From assembly GCA_963715995.1 (NCBI GenBank), contig OY970283.1:1860001-1924000 (forward strand): a DNA stretch of 64,000 nucleotides. The letters run 5' to 3'. The DNA comes from DATBDN01 sp963715995 (GTDB lineage: Bacteria; Actinomycetota; Thermoleophilia; Solirubrobacterales; Thermoleophilaceae). Shown in pieces: positions 27,912-35,476 of the stretch. The number at the start of each line of letters is the position of its first letter. Positions within the stretch are counted from its first letter, which is position 1. The notes under the pieces are model-generated. The model saw only the letters and a program-made list of their open reading frames with translations, was not told the DNA's origin and made no database searches. The position numbers and the translations under genes are program-made.

Positions 27912-28855
27912 CCTTCGAGTTCCAGCACGGAGCCGTCCTGAACGGCTCGGGCACGTTCGACCCGATCGCGGCTCACCGGGCGTTCGGCGATGCGCTGATG
28001 GAGAGCTTCCCGTTCGACGCCTTCGTCTCGAAGACGATCACGCTCGAGCCGCGCGCCGGCAATCCGCCGCCGCGGCTGTGGGAGACGCCGTCGGGGTTGA
28101 TCAACTCGATCGGGCTGCCGAACAAGGGCCTCGACGGTTTCCTCGCGCACGACCTGCCGTTCCTCGCCGCGCTCCCGGTTCCGCTGATCGTCTCGGTCAT
28201 GGGCTTCGACCACGACCAGCTGAGCCGGCTCGTCAGCGCGGTCGGCGACCAGGAGGTGGTCGCGGCGATCGAGCTGAACTTCTCCTGCCCGAACGTGGAG
28301 ACCGGGCTGATCATGGGCGCCGACCCCGGGGAGATCGCGGCGGCCCTGGAGGTCCTGCGGCCACTCACCGACAAGCCGCTGATCGCCAAGCTCACGCCGA
28401 CCGCGCACGACCAGGCCGCGGTGGCCCGCGCGGCCGAGGGAGCAGGGGCCGATGCCCTGGCGCTGATCAACACGCTGCCGGGCACCGCCCTCCGCCCGGG
28501 CGGCGACGGGCTGTGGCTCGGGGCGGGGCGGGGCGGCCAGTCGGGGCCGGCCGTCCGAGCCGTCGCTCTGCACCAGGTGGCAACGGTGGCGGAGGCCACG
28601 GCGCTGCCGATCGTGGGCATGGGCGGCATCGCCTCGGGTCGCGACGCCGCGGACTTCCTCGCGCTCGGCGCCAGGTGCATCGCGGTCGGCACCGAGAGCT
28701 TCCGCGACCCCGCCGCCGGCGTCCGAGTCCGGACCGAATTGCTCGGACTGGCCGATTTGGCGCCGACGCCGCGACGGTTGGCGGGAACCTCATCGGGTGA
28801 CGACCAGCGGACTGACTCGCAGTCATCTCTCGACCTGAACTCGACGTCGAGATGA
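27908..28855 (+). CDS. pyrD: Dihydroorotate dehydrogenase, class 1B catalytic subunit
   Basis: A 315-residue FMN enzyme oxidising dihydroorotate to orotate. The catalytic residue is Cys127 in ELNFSCPNVETG, which marks class 1 (class 2 uses Ser). GMGGIASGRDAADF and INTLPGTALRPG are family blocks. The start is a TTG overlapping the pyrK stop (TTGA). The last about 30 residues (after LAPTPRR) are Ser/Asp-rich and unlike the family end; they contain a perfect CTCGACGTCGAG palindrome in the DNA. pyrE and pyrF are not in this operon. Confidence 0.95.
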   Translation: MTFEFQHGAVLNGSGTFDPIAAHRAFGDALMESFPFDAFVSKTITLEPRAGNPPPRLWETPSGLINSIGLPNKGLDGFLAHDLPFLAALPVPLIVSVMGFDHDQLSRLVSAVGDQEVVAAIELNFSCPNVETGLIMGADPGEIAAALEVLRPLTDKPLIAKLTPTAHDQAAVARAAEGAGADALALINTLPGTALRPGGDGLWLGAGRGGQSGPAVRAVALHQVATVAEATALPIVGMGGIASGRDAADFLALGARCIAVGTESFRDPAAGVRVRTELLGLADLAPTPRRLAGTSSGDDQRTDSQSSLDLNSTSR

Positions 28856-28909
28856 ATTTCATGGAAATCCGTCGAATCGGGCCCTACTGACGCTCGAACG
28901 TGTGTATAA

Positions 28910-29278
28910 ATGCCGCCCGTGCCGACCGCGTCTCAGACCCCGACCAAGCCGGAGACGGCGAGCGAGCGGGGCCCAGCACCCGAGCGGTCGCTGACGCAGA
29001 GGATGGAGGCGCTCAAGCGCGCCAACGACATCCGGACCCGCCGCGCGAACCTGAAGCGCGATCTCAAGGCCGGACGTGTCCACATCCACGGTCTGCTGCT
29101 CGATCCGCCCGAGTATCTGGAGACCGCGAAGGTCTTCGATCTGCTGCTGGCGGTGCCCAAGTACGGGCGCGTCAAGGTCAACCGGATCCTCACGCAGTGC
29201 CGGATCTCGCCGAGCAAGACGGTCGGCGGGCTCTCCGAGCGCCAGCGCGGCGAGCTGGTCAGCTACCTCCGCCGCTAG
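28910..29278 (+). CDS. mihF: Integration host factor, actinobacterial type
   Basis: A 122-residue (or 119) nucleoid protein. The conserved core SLTQRMEALKRANDIRTRRA, then LKRDLKAG, and the helix-two-turn-helix-like VPKYGRVKVNRILTQCRIS match mIHF. The N-terminal about 25 residues are Pro/Thr/Ser-rich and disordered. There is no Shine-Dalgarno before ATG 28910; TATAAA sits at 28904-28909, so the alternative GTG at 28919 could be a leaderless start. mihF next to gmk and rpoZ is a typical actinobacterial order. Confidence 0.92.
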   Translation: MPPVPTASQTPTKPETASERGPAPERSLTQRMEALKRANDIRTRRANLKRDLKAGRVHIHGLLLDPPEYLETAKVFDLLLAVPKYGRVKVNRILTQCRISPSKTVGGLSERQRGELVSYLRR

Positions 29279-29296
29279 CCGCTCCATACTCGCCGC

Positions 29297-29845
29297 GTGG
29301 CGGAGGTCCTGGTCATCACTGGCCCCTCAGGGGTGGGCAAGGGCACGGTCATCCGGCTGCTCCTGGACCGCTTTCCGGCGATGAAGCTGTCGGTTTCCGC
29401 CACCACCAGGGCGCCACGGCCGGGGGAGGAGGACGGCGTCGACTATCGCTTTCTGAGCCCTGAGCAGTTCCAGGAGGGGATCGACGGCGACGAGTTCCTC
29501 GAGTGGGCCGAGTACGCCGGCAACCGCTACGGCACGCTGCGCTCGGAGCTCGAGCGCGATGCGCATCCGCTGGTGCTCGAGATCGAGCTCCAAGGCGCGC
29601 GCCAGGTGCGCGAGCGGGTGCCCGAGGCGGTCAGCGTCTTCATCGCGCCGCCGTCGGACGAGGCCCTTCGCACCCGGCTGGTCGGCCGCGGGTCGGACAG
29701 CCCGGAGCAGATCGAGAGGCGGCTGGAGGTCGCGCGCGAGGAGATCGCCGCCGAGGCGGAGTTCGACCACGTGGTCGTCAATGACGACCTCGATGCAGCC
29801 GTCGAGGAACTGAGCCGCCTCGTCGCTACCATCACTAGTTCGTGA
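29297..29845 (+). CDS. gmk: Guanylate kinase
   Basis: A 182-residue kinase converting GMP to GDP with ATP. The P-loop is GPSGVGKGT at residues 9-17; the GMP-binding block is SVSATTRAPRPGEEDGVDYRF, and the lid region is RLVGRGSDSPEQIERRL. The length is normal. GTG start 18 bases after mihF. The TGA overlaps the following GTG of rpoZ, so translation is coupled. Confidence 0.96.
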   Translation: MAEVLVITGPSGVGKGTVIRLLLDRFPAMKLSVSATTRAPRPGEEDGVDYRFLSPEQFQEGIDGDEFLEWAEYAGNRYGTLRSELERDAHPLVLEIELQGARQVRERVPEAVSVFIAPPSDEALRTRLVGRGSDSPEQIERRLEVAREEIAAEAEFDHVVVNDDLDAAVEELSRLVATITSS

Positions 29846-30072
29846 TCAAGCCAAGACTGGACACACTTCTCGAGCAGGTCGACTCGCACTACGCAGTCGT
29901 TCTGGTGGCCGCCAAGCGCGCCCGTCAGATCAACTCGTACTACCACAACCTCGGCGAGGGGCCGTTCGACGAGTACACGCCGCCCATGGTCGAGACAGGT
30001 TCGAAGAACTACCTGAAGATCGCGCTCGACGAGATCACGGCAGGCAAGCTCCAATACCACTACCGCTCCTAG
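29842..30072 (+). CDS. rpoZ: RNA polymerase omega subunit
   Basis: A 76-residue omega chain that helps assemble beta' into RNA polymerase. It starts KPRLDTLLEQVDSHYAVV with the conserved AAKRARQIN helix; YTPPMV and NYLKIALDEITAGKL complete the fold. GTG start overlapping the gmk stop. The order gmk-rpoZ-coaBC is widely conserved. Confidence 0.95.
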   Translation: MIKPRLDTLLEQVDSHYAVVLVAAKRARQINSYYHNLGEGPFDEYTPPMVETGSKNYLKIALDEITAGKLQYHYRS

Positions 30073-30083
30073 AAGGGGCGGCA

Positions 30084-31340
30084 GTGGCGCGAATCCTTCT
30101 CGGAGTCACGGGCGGGATTTCCGCCTACAAGGCTGTTGAGCTGACGCGCCTGGCCGGCAAGGCCGGCCACTCGCTGCGCGTGGTGCAGACCGAGCGCTCG
30201 CTGGAGTTCGTCGGCCGCGCCACCTTCGAGGGCATCACCGGTGCCCCGGTGCTGGTGGGCGAGTTCGAGCGCGACCCGGCACGCGGAGCATTCCCGGGCG
30301 ATCCCGCCCCCGATCACGATCCGATCTCGCACCTCGAGATCGTCGCGCGCGCCGACGTGCTGGTGATCGCGCCGGCGTCGGCGAACACGATCGCGAAGCT
30401 GGCCCACGGGCTCGCGGACAACCTCCTGACGTCGGCCGCGCTCGCGGCGCGCTGCCCGCGCGTCATCGCGCCGGCGATGAACAGCGCGATGTACGAGAAC
30501 GAGGCCACCCAGGCCAACCTCGAGACCCTGCGCTCACGCGGCTGGGTGGTGGTCGACCCGGGCGTCGGCTCGCTCGCCTCGCGCGACGAGTGGGGGGTGG
30601 GCCGGCTCGCCGAGCCCGCCGAGATCCTGGCCGCGGTCGAGGCGCAGCTGGTGCCGGGCTACGCGCCGAAGTCGCTCGACGGGCTGCGCGTGCTCGTCAC
30701 GGCGGGCGGCACGCGCGAGCCGATCGACTCGGTCCGCTATGTCGGCAACCGCTCGTCCGGGCGGATGGGCGTGGCGATCGCGGCCGAGGCCGCGCGCCGC
30801 GGGGCCGAGGTGACGGTCGTCGCGGCGAACGTCAGCCTCGATCCGCTGGAGCACGTCACCTGGGTGCCGGTGGTGACGGCGGCAGAGCTGGAGGCGGCCA
30901 CCCGCGCCGCGTTCGCGGATTGCGACGTGCTGGTGATGGCTGCAGCGGTGGCGGACTTCCGCCCGGCCGCGGCGGTCGACGACAAGATCAAGAAGACCGG
31001 GCGCGACCGGCTGGCGCTCGAGCTCGAGCCGACCACCGACGTGCTGAGCGCGCTCGCGGAACTGCGCCGACCCGGTCAGACGCTCGTGGGTTTCGCCGCC
31101 GAGCATGGGGGCGACGCCGCCGCGCACGGCCGCGCGAAGCTGGAGCGCAAGCGCGTGGACGCAGTCGTCGTCAACGACATCTCCGACCCGGCGATCGGCT
31201 TCGAGTCCGGCCAGAACGAGGTCACGATCGTCACCGCCGCGGGCGCCCAGCAGGTGCCCCGCGGGCCCAAGCCAGCCGTCGCGGCTGCAATCGTCGACGC
31301 CGTGGAGGAGCTGCGAGCGAGGACGGTCGCGCGGGCGTGA
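30084..31340 (+). CDS. coaBC: Bifunctional phosphopantothenoylcysteine decarboxylase / phosphopantothenate-cysteine ligase
   Basis: A 418-residue fusion catalysing two steps of coenzyme A synthesis. The N-terminal flavin CoaC domain has GVTGGISAYKAVEL and the PAMNSAMYENEATQANL clamp. The C-terminal CoaB domain has VTAGGTREPIDSVRYVGN, then RSSGRMG, and an AAAVADFRP motif. A Lys/Asp nucleotide-binding block DDKIKKTG follows. The insertion in CoaC around residues 55-75 (RDPARGAFPGDPAPDHDPIS) is longer than in E. coli. It is coupled to the TPR gene by GTGA. Confidence 0.95.
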   Translation: MARILLGVTGGISAYKAVELTRLAGKAGHSLRVVQTERSLEFVGRATFEGITGAPVLVGEFERDPARGAFPGDPAPDHDPISHLEIVARADVLVIAPASANTIAKLAHGLADNLLTSAALAARCPRVIAPAMNSAMYENEATQANLETLRSRGWVVVDPGVGSLASRDEWGVGRLAEPAEILAAVEAQLVPGYAPKSLDGLRVLVTAGGTREPIDSVRYVGNRSSGRMGVAIAAEAARRGAEVTVVAANVSLDPLEHVTWVPVVTAAELEAATRAAFADCDVLVMAAAVADFRPAAAVDDKIKKTGRDRLALELEPTTDVLSALAELRRPGQTLVGFAAEHGGDAAAHGRAKLERKRVDAVVVNDISDPAIGFESGQNEVTIVTAAGAQQVPRGPKPAVAAAIVDAVEELRARTVARA

Positions 31341-31711
31341 CGCCGGAGGAGCGTGGCGAGAAGGTCTACGACCTCTACATGCGCGGCAGCGAGCTGCTCG
31401 AGCACGGAGACTTCGCCGCCGCCACGATCCCGCTCGAGCAGGCGCGCGAGCTCGAGCCGGAGAAGAGCTCGATCCGCGAAGCCCTCGGCCGGGTCTACTT
31501 CCGCACCGGCCGCTACGAGGCGGCTTCGGTTGAGTTCCAGGCGGTTGTCGACCGCTATCCGGTGAACGACTTCGCGCATTTCTGCCTGGGCCGCTCGCTC
31601 GAGAAGAGCGGCCGCACGCGCGAGGCGCGCAAGCATCTCGCGCTCGCGGCGTCACTGCGCCCCGAACGCGCCGACTACCGCATCTATCGAGACCGCCTGC
31701 GCGCCGCTTGA
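31337..31711 (+). CDS. Small TPR-repeat protein
   Basis: A 124-residue cytosolic protein made of about three tetratricopeptide repeats (ERGEKVYDLYMRGSELLEHG; SIREALGRVYFRTGRYEAAS; DFAHFCLGRSLEKSGRTREA). Such proteins are usually scaffolds for protein-protein contacts. GTG start overlapping coaBC stop, and its own stop overlaps the racemase TTG, so it sits inside an operon. The partner is unknown. Confidence 0.82.
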   Translation: MTPEERGEKVYDLYMRGSELLEHGDFAAATIPLEQARELEPEKSSIREALGRVYFRTGRYEAASVEFQAVVDRYPVNDFAHFCLGRSLEKSGRTREARKHLALAASLRPERADYRIYRDRLRAA

Positions 31712-32400
31712 AGCGGATCGGCCTGCTCGGCGGGATGAGCTGGGAGTCGTCGGCGGAGTACTACCGGCTGGCCAACTCGCTGGTTGCCGAGCGGCTCGGG
31801 GGCCTGCACTCAGCCGATCTGCTGCTGCGGTCGGTGGACTTCTTCGACGTCGAGCGGCTCCAGTCGTCGGGCGCGTGGGACGAGGCAGGGAAGATGCTCG
31901 GCAGGGAGGCTGCCGCTCTGGAGGCTGGGGGAGCCGAGCTGCTCGTGCTCTGCACCAACACGATGCACAAGGTCGCGGACCCGATCGAGGCGGCGATCTC
32001 GATTCCATTCGTGCACATCGCCGACGCGACCGCCGACGCCGTGAAGGCGGCCGGGTTCGCCCGCGTGGGCCTGCTGGCGACGGCTTACACGATGGAGCAG
32101 GATTTCTACGTCGGCCGGCTGCGCGAGCGCCACGGCCTCGACGTGCTGGTGCCGGGCGAGGACGACCGCCGGGTCGTCCACGACGTGATCTACGAGGAGC
32201 TCTGCCTGGGCGTGGTCCGCGACGAGTCGCGCGAGCAGTACCGGCGCATCATGCGCGCACTCGCCGACGACGGCGCCGAGGCGATCCTGCTCGGCTGCAC
32301 GGAGATCGACCTGCTGGTGACGCAGGCCGACGCGCCCGTGCCCGTCTTCGACACGACCCGGATCCACGTCGAGAAGGCGGTCGAGCTGGCGCTGGGGTGA
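31708..32400 (+). CDS. Aspartate/glutamate racemase family protein
   Basis: A 230-residue cofactor-independent racemase. Both catalytic cysteines are present: LVLCTNTMHK and LLGCTEIDLL. The GLLGGMSWESSAEYYRLAN start is typical of YgeA/aspartate-racemase proteins, so aspartate or a broad-specificity racemase is likelier than the cell-wall glutamate racemase. The start is a TTG overlapping the TPR gene stop. It is the last gene of the operon before the repeat region. Confidence 0.88.
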   Translation: MKRIGLLGGMSWESSAEYYRLANSLVAERLGGLHSADLLLRSVDFFDVERLQSSGAWDEAGKMLGREAAALEAGGAELLVLCTNTMHKVADPIEAAISIPFVHIADATADAVKAAGFARVGLLATAYTMEQDFYVGRLRERHGLDVLVPGEDDRRVVHDVIYEELCLGVVRDESREQYRRIMRALADDGAEAILLGCTEIDLLVTQADAPVPVFDTTRIHVEKAVELALG

Positions 32401-32414
32401 ACGTGCCTGCGGGT

Positions 32415-32770
32415 GTGGCCTCAGCCGCCCGCCCTGCCGCCCGCCTGCTCTTGCGCTGCGGTTTGGAAACTGCCTCGGCCAAGGGGTGGCTGGAGTGGCG
32501 GGGGCGTTCTCCCGCCGGCCATCTCGCTCCTGCCGCCGGCTTTGCCCCTCGAACGCGTCGCAACCGTCAATAACTGTCGCTATGCGACACCAATTGACGG
32601 TTGCTCCCCGAAAACCCAGCCGCTTCGTTCAATAGTTCCCGCTATGCGGGAACAATTGAACGTTGCTTCCGGAAACGAGACCAAGAGCGGCACCGCGAGC
32701 GAGCACCGATCCCTCTTGGTTGCCCAACGGAGGGTCGGTGCTCGCGAACCACGCCGCTCGAGCCCTGACG
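32415..32770 (-). repeat. Composite palindromic intergenic repeat, copy B (opposite orientation, modules swapped)
   Basis: This copy is reversed relative to A and C and again fills a gap between convergent genes. On the plus strand, left to right: GC-rich tail (32420-32455), M4 (32456-32500), P2 at 32560-32604 (perfect 12-bp outer stem and TGTCGC/GCGACA inner stem), P3 at 32626-32666 (inner stem extended to GTTCCCGC/GCGGGAAC) and P1 at 32701-32743. Read in the element's own direction the order is P1-P3-P2-M4, whereas A and C are P1-P2-P3-M4. The stems are the least degenerate of the three copies. Confidence 0.9.
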
Positions 32771-32809
32771 CAGTACCACCCGTCACCGGGCCTCGAGGCC
32801 GCCAGGACC

Positions 32810-33190
32810 TCAGCCGCCGCCCAGCCAGCCGCCCTCGACGGGCGGCGTGTCGTAGGCAACCGCCCGTGCCGAGCGTGCCGCCTCGACCACCAATCCGAGC
32901 GCCGCATCCAGCGACTCGGCCGCGGTGAGGAACACGTCGGCCTGTACCCACAGGTCGCCCGAGCGCGTGCGGGAGAAGCGCACCAGCCGCGTCGAGCGAT
33001 TCCAGTGCAGCACGTCGGCGTCGGCCGGCGCGTCGGCTCCCGGCACTGCGAACGCCTGCATCCGCACCATCCCGTCTACGACCCGGATACCGATGTCGAG
33101 CGGGTGCTCGTCGGCGACCGTCAGCCCCCACTCGCCATCGGCCAGCCGGCGTGCGCCGACGCCCTCGAGATAGCGGCCGACCGCAACCAT
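32810..33190 (-). CDS. Small cytosolic protein, possibly YbjN/chaperone-like
   Basis: A 126-residue protein without signal peptide or membrane helix. Alternating beta-strands (GEWGLTVADEHPLDIGIRVV, MVRMQAFAVPG, HWNRSTRLVRFSRT, DLWVQADVFLTA) followed by a long helix recall the YbjN/T3SS-chaperone-like fold, but the match is weak. The ATG at 33190 is chosen because GGAGG lies 6 bases upstream; the ATG at 33196 would touch that site. It is divergent from the haemolysin-repeat gene with only 28 bases between starts. Confidence 0.6.
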   Translation of the reverse strand: MVAVGRYLEGVGARRLADGEWGLTVADEHPLDIGIRVVDGMVRMQAFAVPGADAPADADVLHWNRSTRLVRFSRTRSGDLWVQADVFLTAAESLDAALGLVVEAARSARAVAYDTPPVEGGWLGGG

Positions 33191-33218
33191 CGACATCCTC
33201 CGGACTCTAAGGAGCCAC

Positions 33219-34544
33219 ATGCGCACATCTCTCACAGCCCTCCTCGTCCTCCTGCTGCTCCCCGCGGCCGCACACGCCGGCGCGGTCAGCGTGCAGGCCG
33301 GAACCCTCTCGTACACGGAGTCCGATGCGAACGCCGCCAACCACGTGACGATCTCGCGCTCGGGCGACGGCACGCGCCTCTCCGTCGTCGACACGGGACG
33401 CTCGAAGGGAAAGGCGCTGACGCTTGTGACCGACGGCACCTGCACGGTCTCCAAGAACACGGCCAGCTGCCCGGCCACGGGCGTCGTCTCGATCGCGGTC
33501 GCCACCGGGGAGCTGGCTGACACGGTCAGCCAGAAGGCGCCACTGGCATCCCGCATCGACGGCGGCAACGGCGACGACAAGCTCGTCGGCGGCCCGGGCG
33601 ACGACGTGCTGATCGGCGGCTCCGGCGCCGACTCGCTCACGGGCGGCGCGGGCAACGACACGGCCGATTACTCGGCGCGCACAGGCCCCGTGACGGTCTC
33701 GCTCGACGGCAAGCCGGGCGATGGTGAGCCGGGTGAGAACGACAACGTGGCCGCCGACATCGAGGTGCTGGCAGGAGGCGCGGGCGACGACACGCTCACG
33801 GGCAGCCCCGGCGCCAACGTGCTCGTTGGGAACGCCGGGAACGACACGCTGGCGGGCGGCGACGGGCCGGACACCCTCAGTGGCGGCGACGGCATCGACA
33901 CGGCCAGCTACGCGGGCTCGAACGCCGGCGTCACGGTCAGCCTGAACGGCAAGGCCGACGACGGCGCGCCGAACGAGCTCGACAACGTGGACACCGAGAA
34001 CGTGATGGGCTCGACGCACGACGACCTGCTGATCGGCAACGCCGGCGCCAACGCGCTCGCGGGCGGCGACGGCAACGACCGCATCCTCGGGGGCAAGGGC
34101 GCCGACTCACTCGACGGCGGCGCGGGTGACGACATCCTCGAGTCGCTCGACGGCACCAAGGACCTCGTCAGCTGCGGCGACGGTGAGGACGGCGTCGTCA
34201 CAGACCGCTCGGACGTGCGCGCCGGCTGCGACTACATCAAGTACCGCACGCTCCCCGCGAGCAGCACCGCGCTGCACCTGAGCGCGGGCTACGTTCGCGT
34301 GCCGGTGCGCTGCTCGCCCGCCACCGTCCTGGGCTGCAGCGGGCGCCTGTCGCTCAGGGCACACGGGCGCACGCTCGGCACGCTGCGCTACCGCCTCGCG
34401 GCCGGCAAGCGCTCGGTGGCCAGGGTCAAGCTCCGCCGCAGCGGGCTGAAGCTCATCCGCGCGCGGCGCGTGACGACCGCAACGCTGGCCGTGCGCGACA
34501 GCTACGCGGTGCCGACGACGCAGACGCTGCGCATCGCCCGCTGA
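33219..34544 (+). CDS. Secreted calcium-binding haemolysin-type repeat protein
   Basis: A 441-residue protein with a signal peptide (MRTSLTALLVLLLLPAAAHA). Residues about 110-310 carry around a dozen GGxGxD-type nonapeptides (GGNGDDKL, GGPGDDVLIGGSGADSL, GGAGNDT and so on) that form a calcium-stabilised beta-roll. The C-terminal about 110 residues hold four cysteines and a basic beta domain (LSLRAHGRTLGTLRYRLAAG) also seen in other secreted proteins of this group. The repeats suggest an adhesin or surface protein, not a toxin, since no catalytic domain is seen. A clear SD (AAGGAG) precedes ATG 33219. Confidence 0.85.
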   Translation: MRTSLTALLVLLLLPAAAHAGAVSVQAGTLSYTESDANAANHVTISRSGDGTRLSVVDTGRSKGKALTLVTDGTCTVSKNTASCPATGVVSIAVATGELADTVSQKAPLASRIDGGNGDDKLVGGPGDDVLIGGSGADSLTGGAGNDTADYSARTGPVTVSLDGKPGDGEPGENDNVAADIEVLAGGAGDDTLTGSPGANVLVGNAGNDTLAGGDGPDTLSGGDGIDTASYAGSNAGVTVSLNGKADDGAPNELDNVDTENVMGSTHDDLLIGNAGANALAGGDGNDRILGGKGADSLDGGAGDDILESLDGTKDLVSCGDGEDGVVTDRSDVRAGCDYIKYRTLPASSTALHLSAGYVRVPVRCSPATVLGCSGRLSLRAHGRTLGTLRYRLAAGKRSVARVKLRRSGLKLIRARRVTTATLAVRDSYAVPTTQTLRIAR

Positions 34545-34545
34545 G

Positions 34546-34968
34546 GTGCGCGCCGTCGTCCAGCGCGTCCTCGCAGCGAGCGTGGCGGTGGACGGGGCGG
34601 AGGTGGCGCGGATCGGTCGTGGACTGCTCGTGCTCCTGGGAGTCCACTCCGAGGACGACGAGGCGACGGCAGACCGGCTGGCCGCCAAGCTGCTCGCGCT
34701 GCGCGTCTTCGAGGACGCCGATGGCCGCATGAACGTCGCTGCGGCCGATGCCGGCGCCGAGATCCTCTGCGTCTCGAACTTCACGCTCTACGGCGACATC
34801 AGCCGCGGAAATCGCCCGAGCTTCACTGCTGCGGCACGGCCCGAGCAGGCCGAGCCGCTCTACGAGCGCGTGCGCGCGGGGCTCGGGGCGCAGGGCGGCG
34901 TCTTCGGCGCCCGCATGGCCGTCGAGCTGGTCAACGACGGCCCGGTGACGCTGGTCGTGCAGGCCTGA
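34546..34968 (+). CDS. dtd: D-aminoacyl-tRNA deacylase
   Basis: A 140-residue DTD that removes D-amino acids (and glycine from tRNA-Ala) from charged tRNAs. It starts MRAVVQRVLAASVAVDG, with LVLLGVHSEDDE. The NDGPVTLVV motif is intact, but the usual SQFTL active-site motif reads SNFTL (near residue 79). The start is a GTG one base after the upstream stop, so it is likely co-transcribed with the repeat protein. Confidence 0.92.
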   Translation: MRAVVQRVLAASVAVDGAEVARIGRGLLVLLGVHSEDDEATADRLAAKLLALRVFEDADGRMNVAAADAGAEILCVSNFTLYGDISRGNRPSFTAAARPEQAEPLYERVRAGLGAQGGVFGARMAVELVNDGPVTLVVQA

Positions 34969-34974
34969 CCGGCC

Positions 34975-35024
34975 TATACTCGTCGCCCTAATCACTTTCA
35001 TCTGCGGCGTGGAGCCGCACCTGG
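34975..35024 (+). promoter_or_regulatory. Candidate rimP-nusA operon promoter and leader hairpin
   Basis: TATACT at 34975-34980 could be a -10 element just after dtd. A leader hairpin, TGCGGC (35003-35008) with GCCGCA (35014-35019), follows, and then the terminator at 35025. I cannot identify a good -35, so the promoter is tentative. Confidence 0.35.
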
Positions 35025-35050
35025 AGGTGGCCTTCGGGCCGCCTTTTTTT
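35025..35050 (+). terminator. Intrinsic terminator/attenuator immediately before rimP
   Basis: AGGTGGCC (35025-35032), a TTCG tetraloop and GGCCGCCT (35037-35044) form an 8-bp stem with one G-U pair, followed by seven Ts to 35050. The rimP ATG is only 8 bases later (35058), leaving no room for a separate promoter or ribosome-binding site. It either ends the dtd transcript or acts as an attenuator in the nusA operon leader. Confidence 0.85.
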
Positions 35051-35057
35051 GGGTCAA

Positions 35058-35474
35058 ATGCAGGTAACGGAGAGAGACATACAAGAGCGGTTGAAGGGTG
35101 CTGAACCCGAAGTCGAGGTGCTGCTCGTCGAGCCGGCGGGTGCCGGTCGCCTGCGCCTTTTCATCGATCACCCACGCGGCGTCGACCTGGCGCTGTGCGA
35201 GCGCGTCACGCGCCGGCTCACCGATCTGCTCGAGCAGTACTCGCTCGAGGTCAGCTCACCCGGCCCAGCCAGGCCGCTGTCGAAGCCCGAGCACTTCCGC
35301 CGCTTCGTCGGGCGGCGCGTGAAGGTCCGCACGCGCTCCGAGCACGACGGCCGCAAGTCGTTCACGGGCGAGCTGGTCGGCGCAACCGACGACCAGGTCA
35401 CGGTCGCGGCAGACGACGGAGTCGTCTCGATCCCGTACGGCGACATCAATCGAAGCAACCTGGTGGAGGAGTAG
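35058..35474 (+). CDS. rimP: Ribosome maturation factor RimP
   Basis: A 138-residue 30S assembly factor, with an alpha/beta domain (VEVLLVEPAGAGRLRLFIDH, GVDLALCERVTRRLTDLLEQ, LEVSSPGPARPL) and an SH3-like C-terminal domain (FVGRRVKVRT, DINRSNLVEE). The start at ATG 35058 has no Shine-Dalgarno because the terminator T-tract precedes it; a TTG at 35049 is in frame but lies in the T-tract itself. It heads the nusA-infB operon, and nusA starts 2 bases after its stop. Confidence 0.92.
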   Translation: MQVTERDIQERLKGAEPEVEVLLVEPAGAGRLRLFIDHPRGVDLALCERVTRRLTDLLEQYSLEVSSPGPARPLSKPEHFRRFVGRRVKVRTRSEHDGRKSFTGELVGATDDQVTVAADDGVVSIPYGDINRSNLVEE

Positions 35475-35476
35475 CT

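Noticed and set aside
28820..28860. Inverted repeat at the end of pyrD as a transcription terminator
   Set aside because: TCTCGAC/GTCGAGA pairing is short, with an 11-base loop inside the reading frame, and no T-tract follows.
32560..32666. Hairpins P2/P3 as integron attC sites
   Set aside because: attC sites need GTTRRRY core boxes at the ends and gene cassettes between them. The ends here are GCAAC/GTTGC, there is no cassette array and no integrase gene.
33219..34544. Haemolysin-type repeat protein as an RTX toxin
   Set aside because: It has an ordinary N-terminal signal peptide, no catalytic or pore-forming domain and no type I secretion genes nearby. The GGxGxD repeats alone indicate calcium-dependent beta-rolls.
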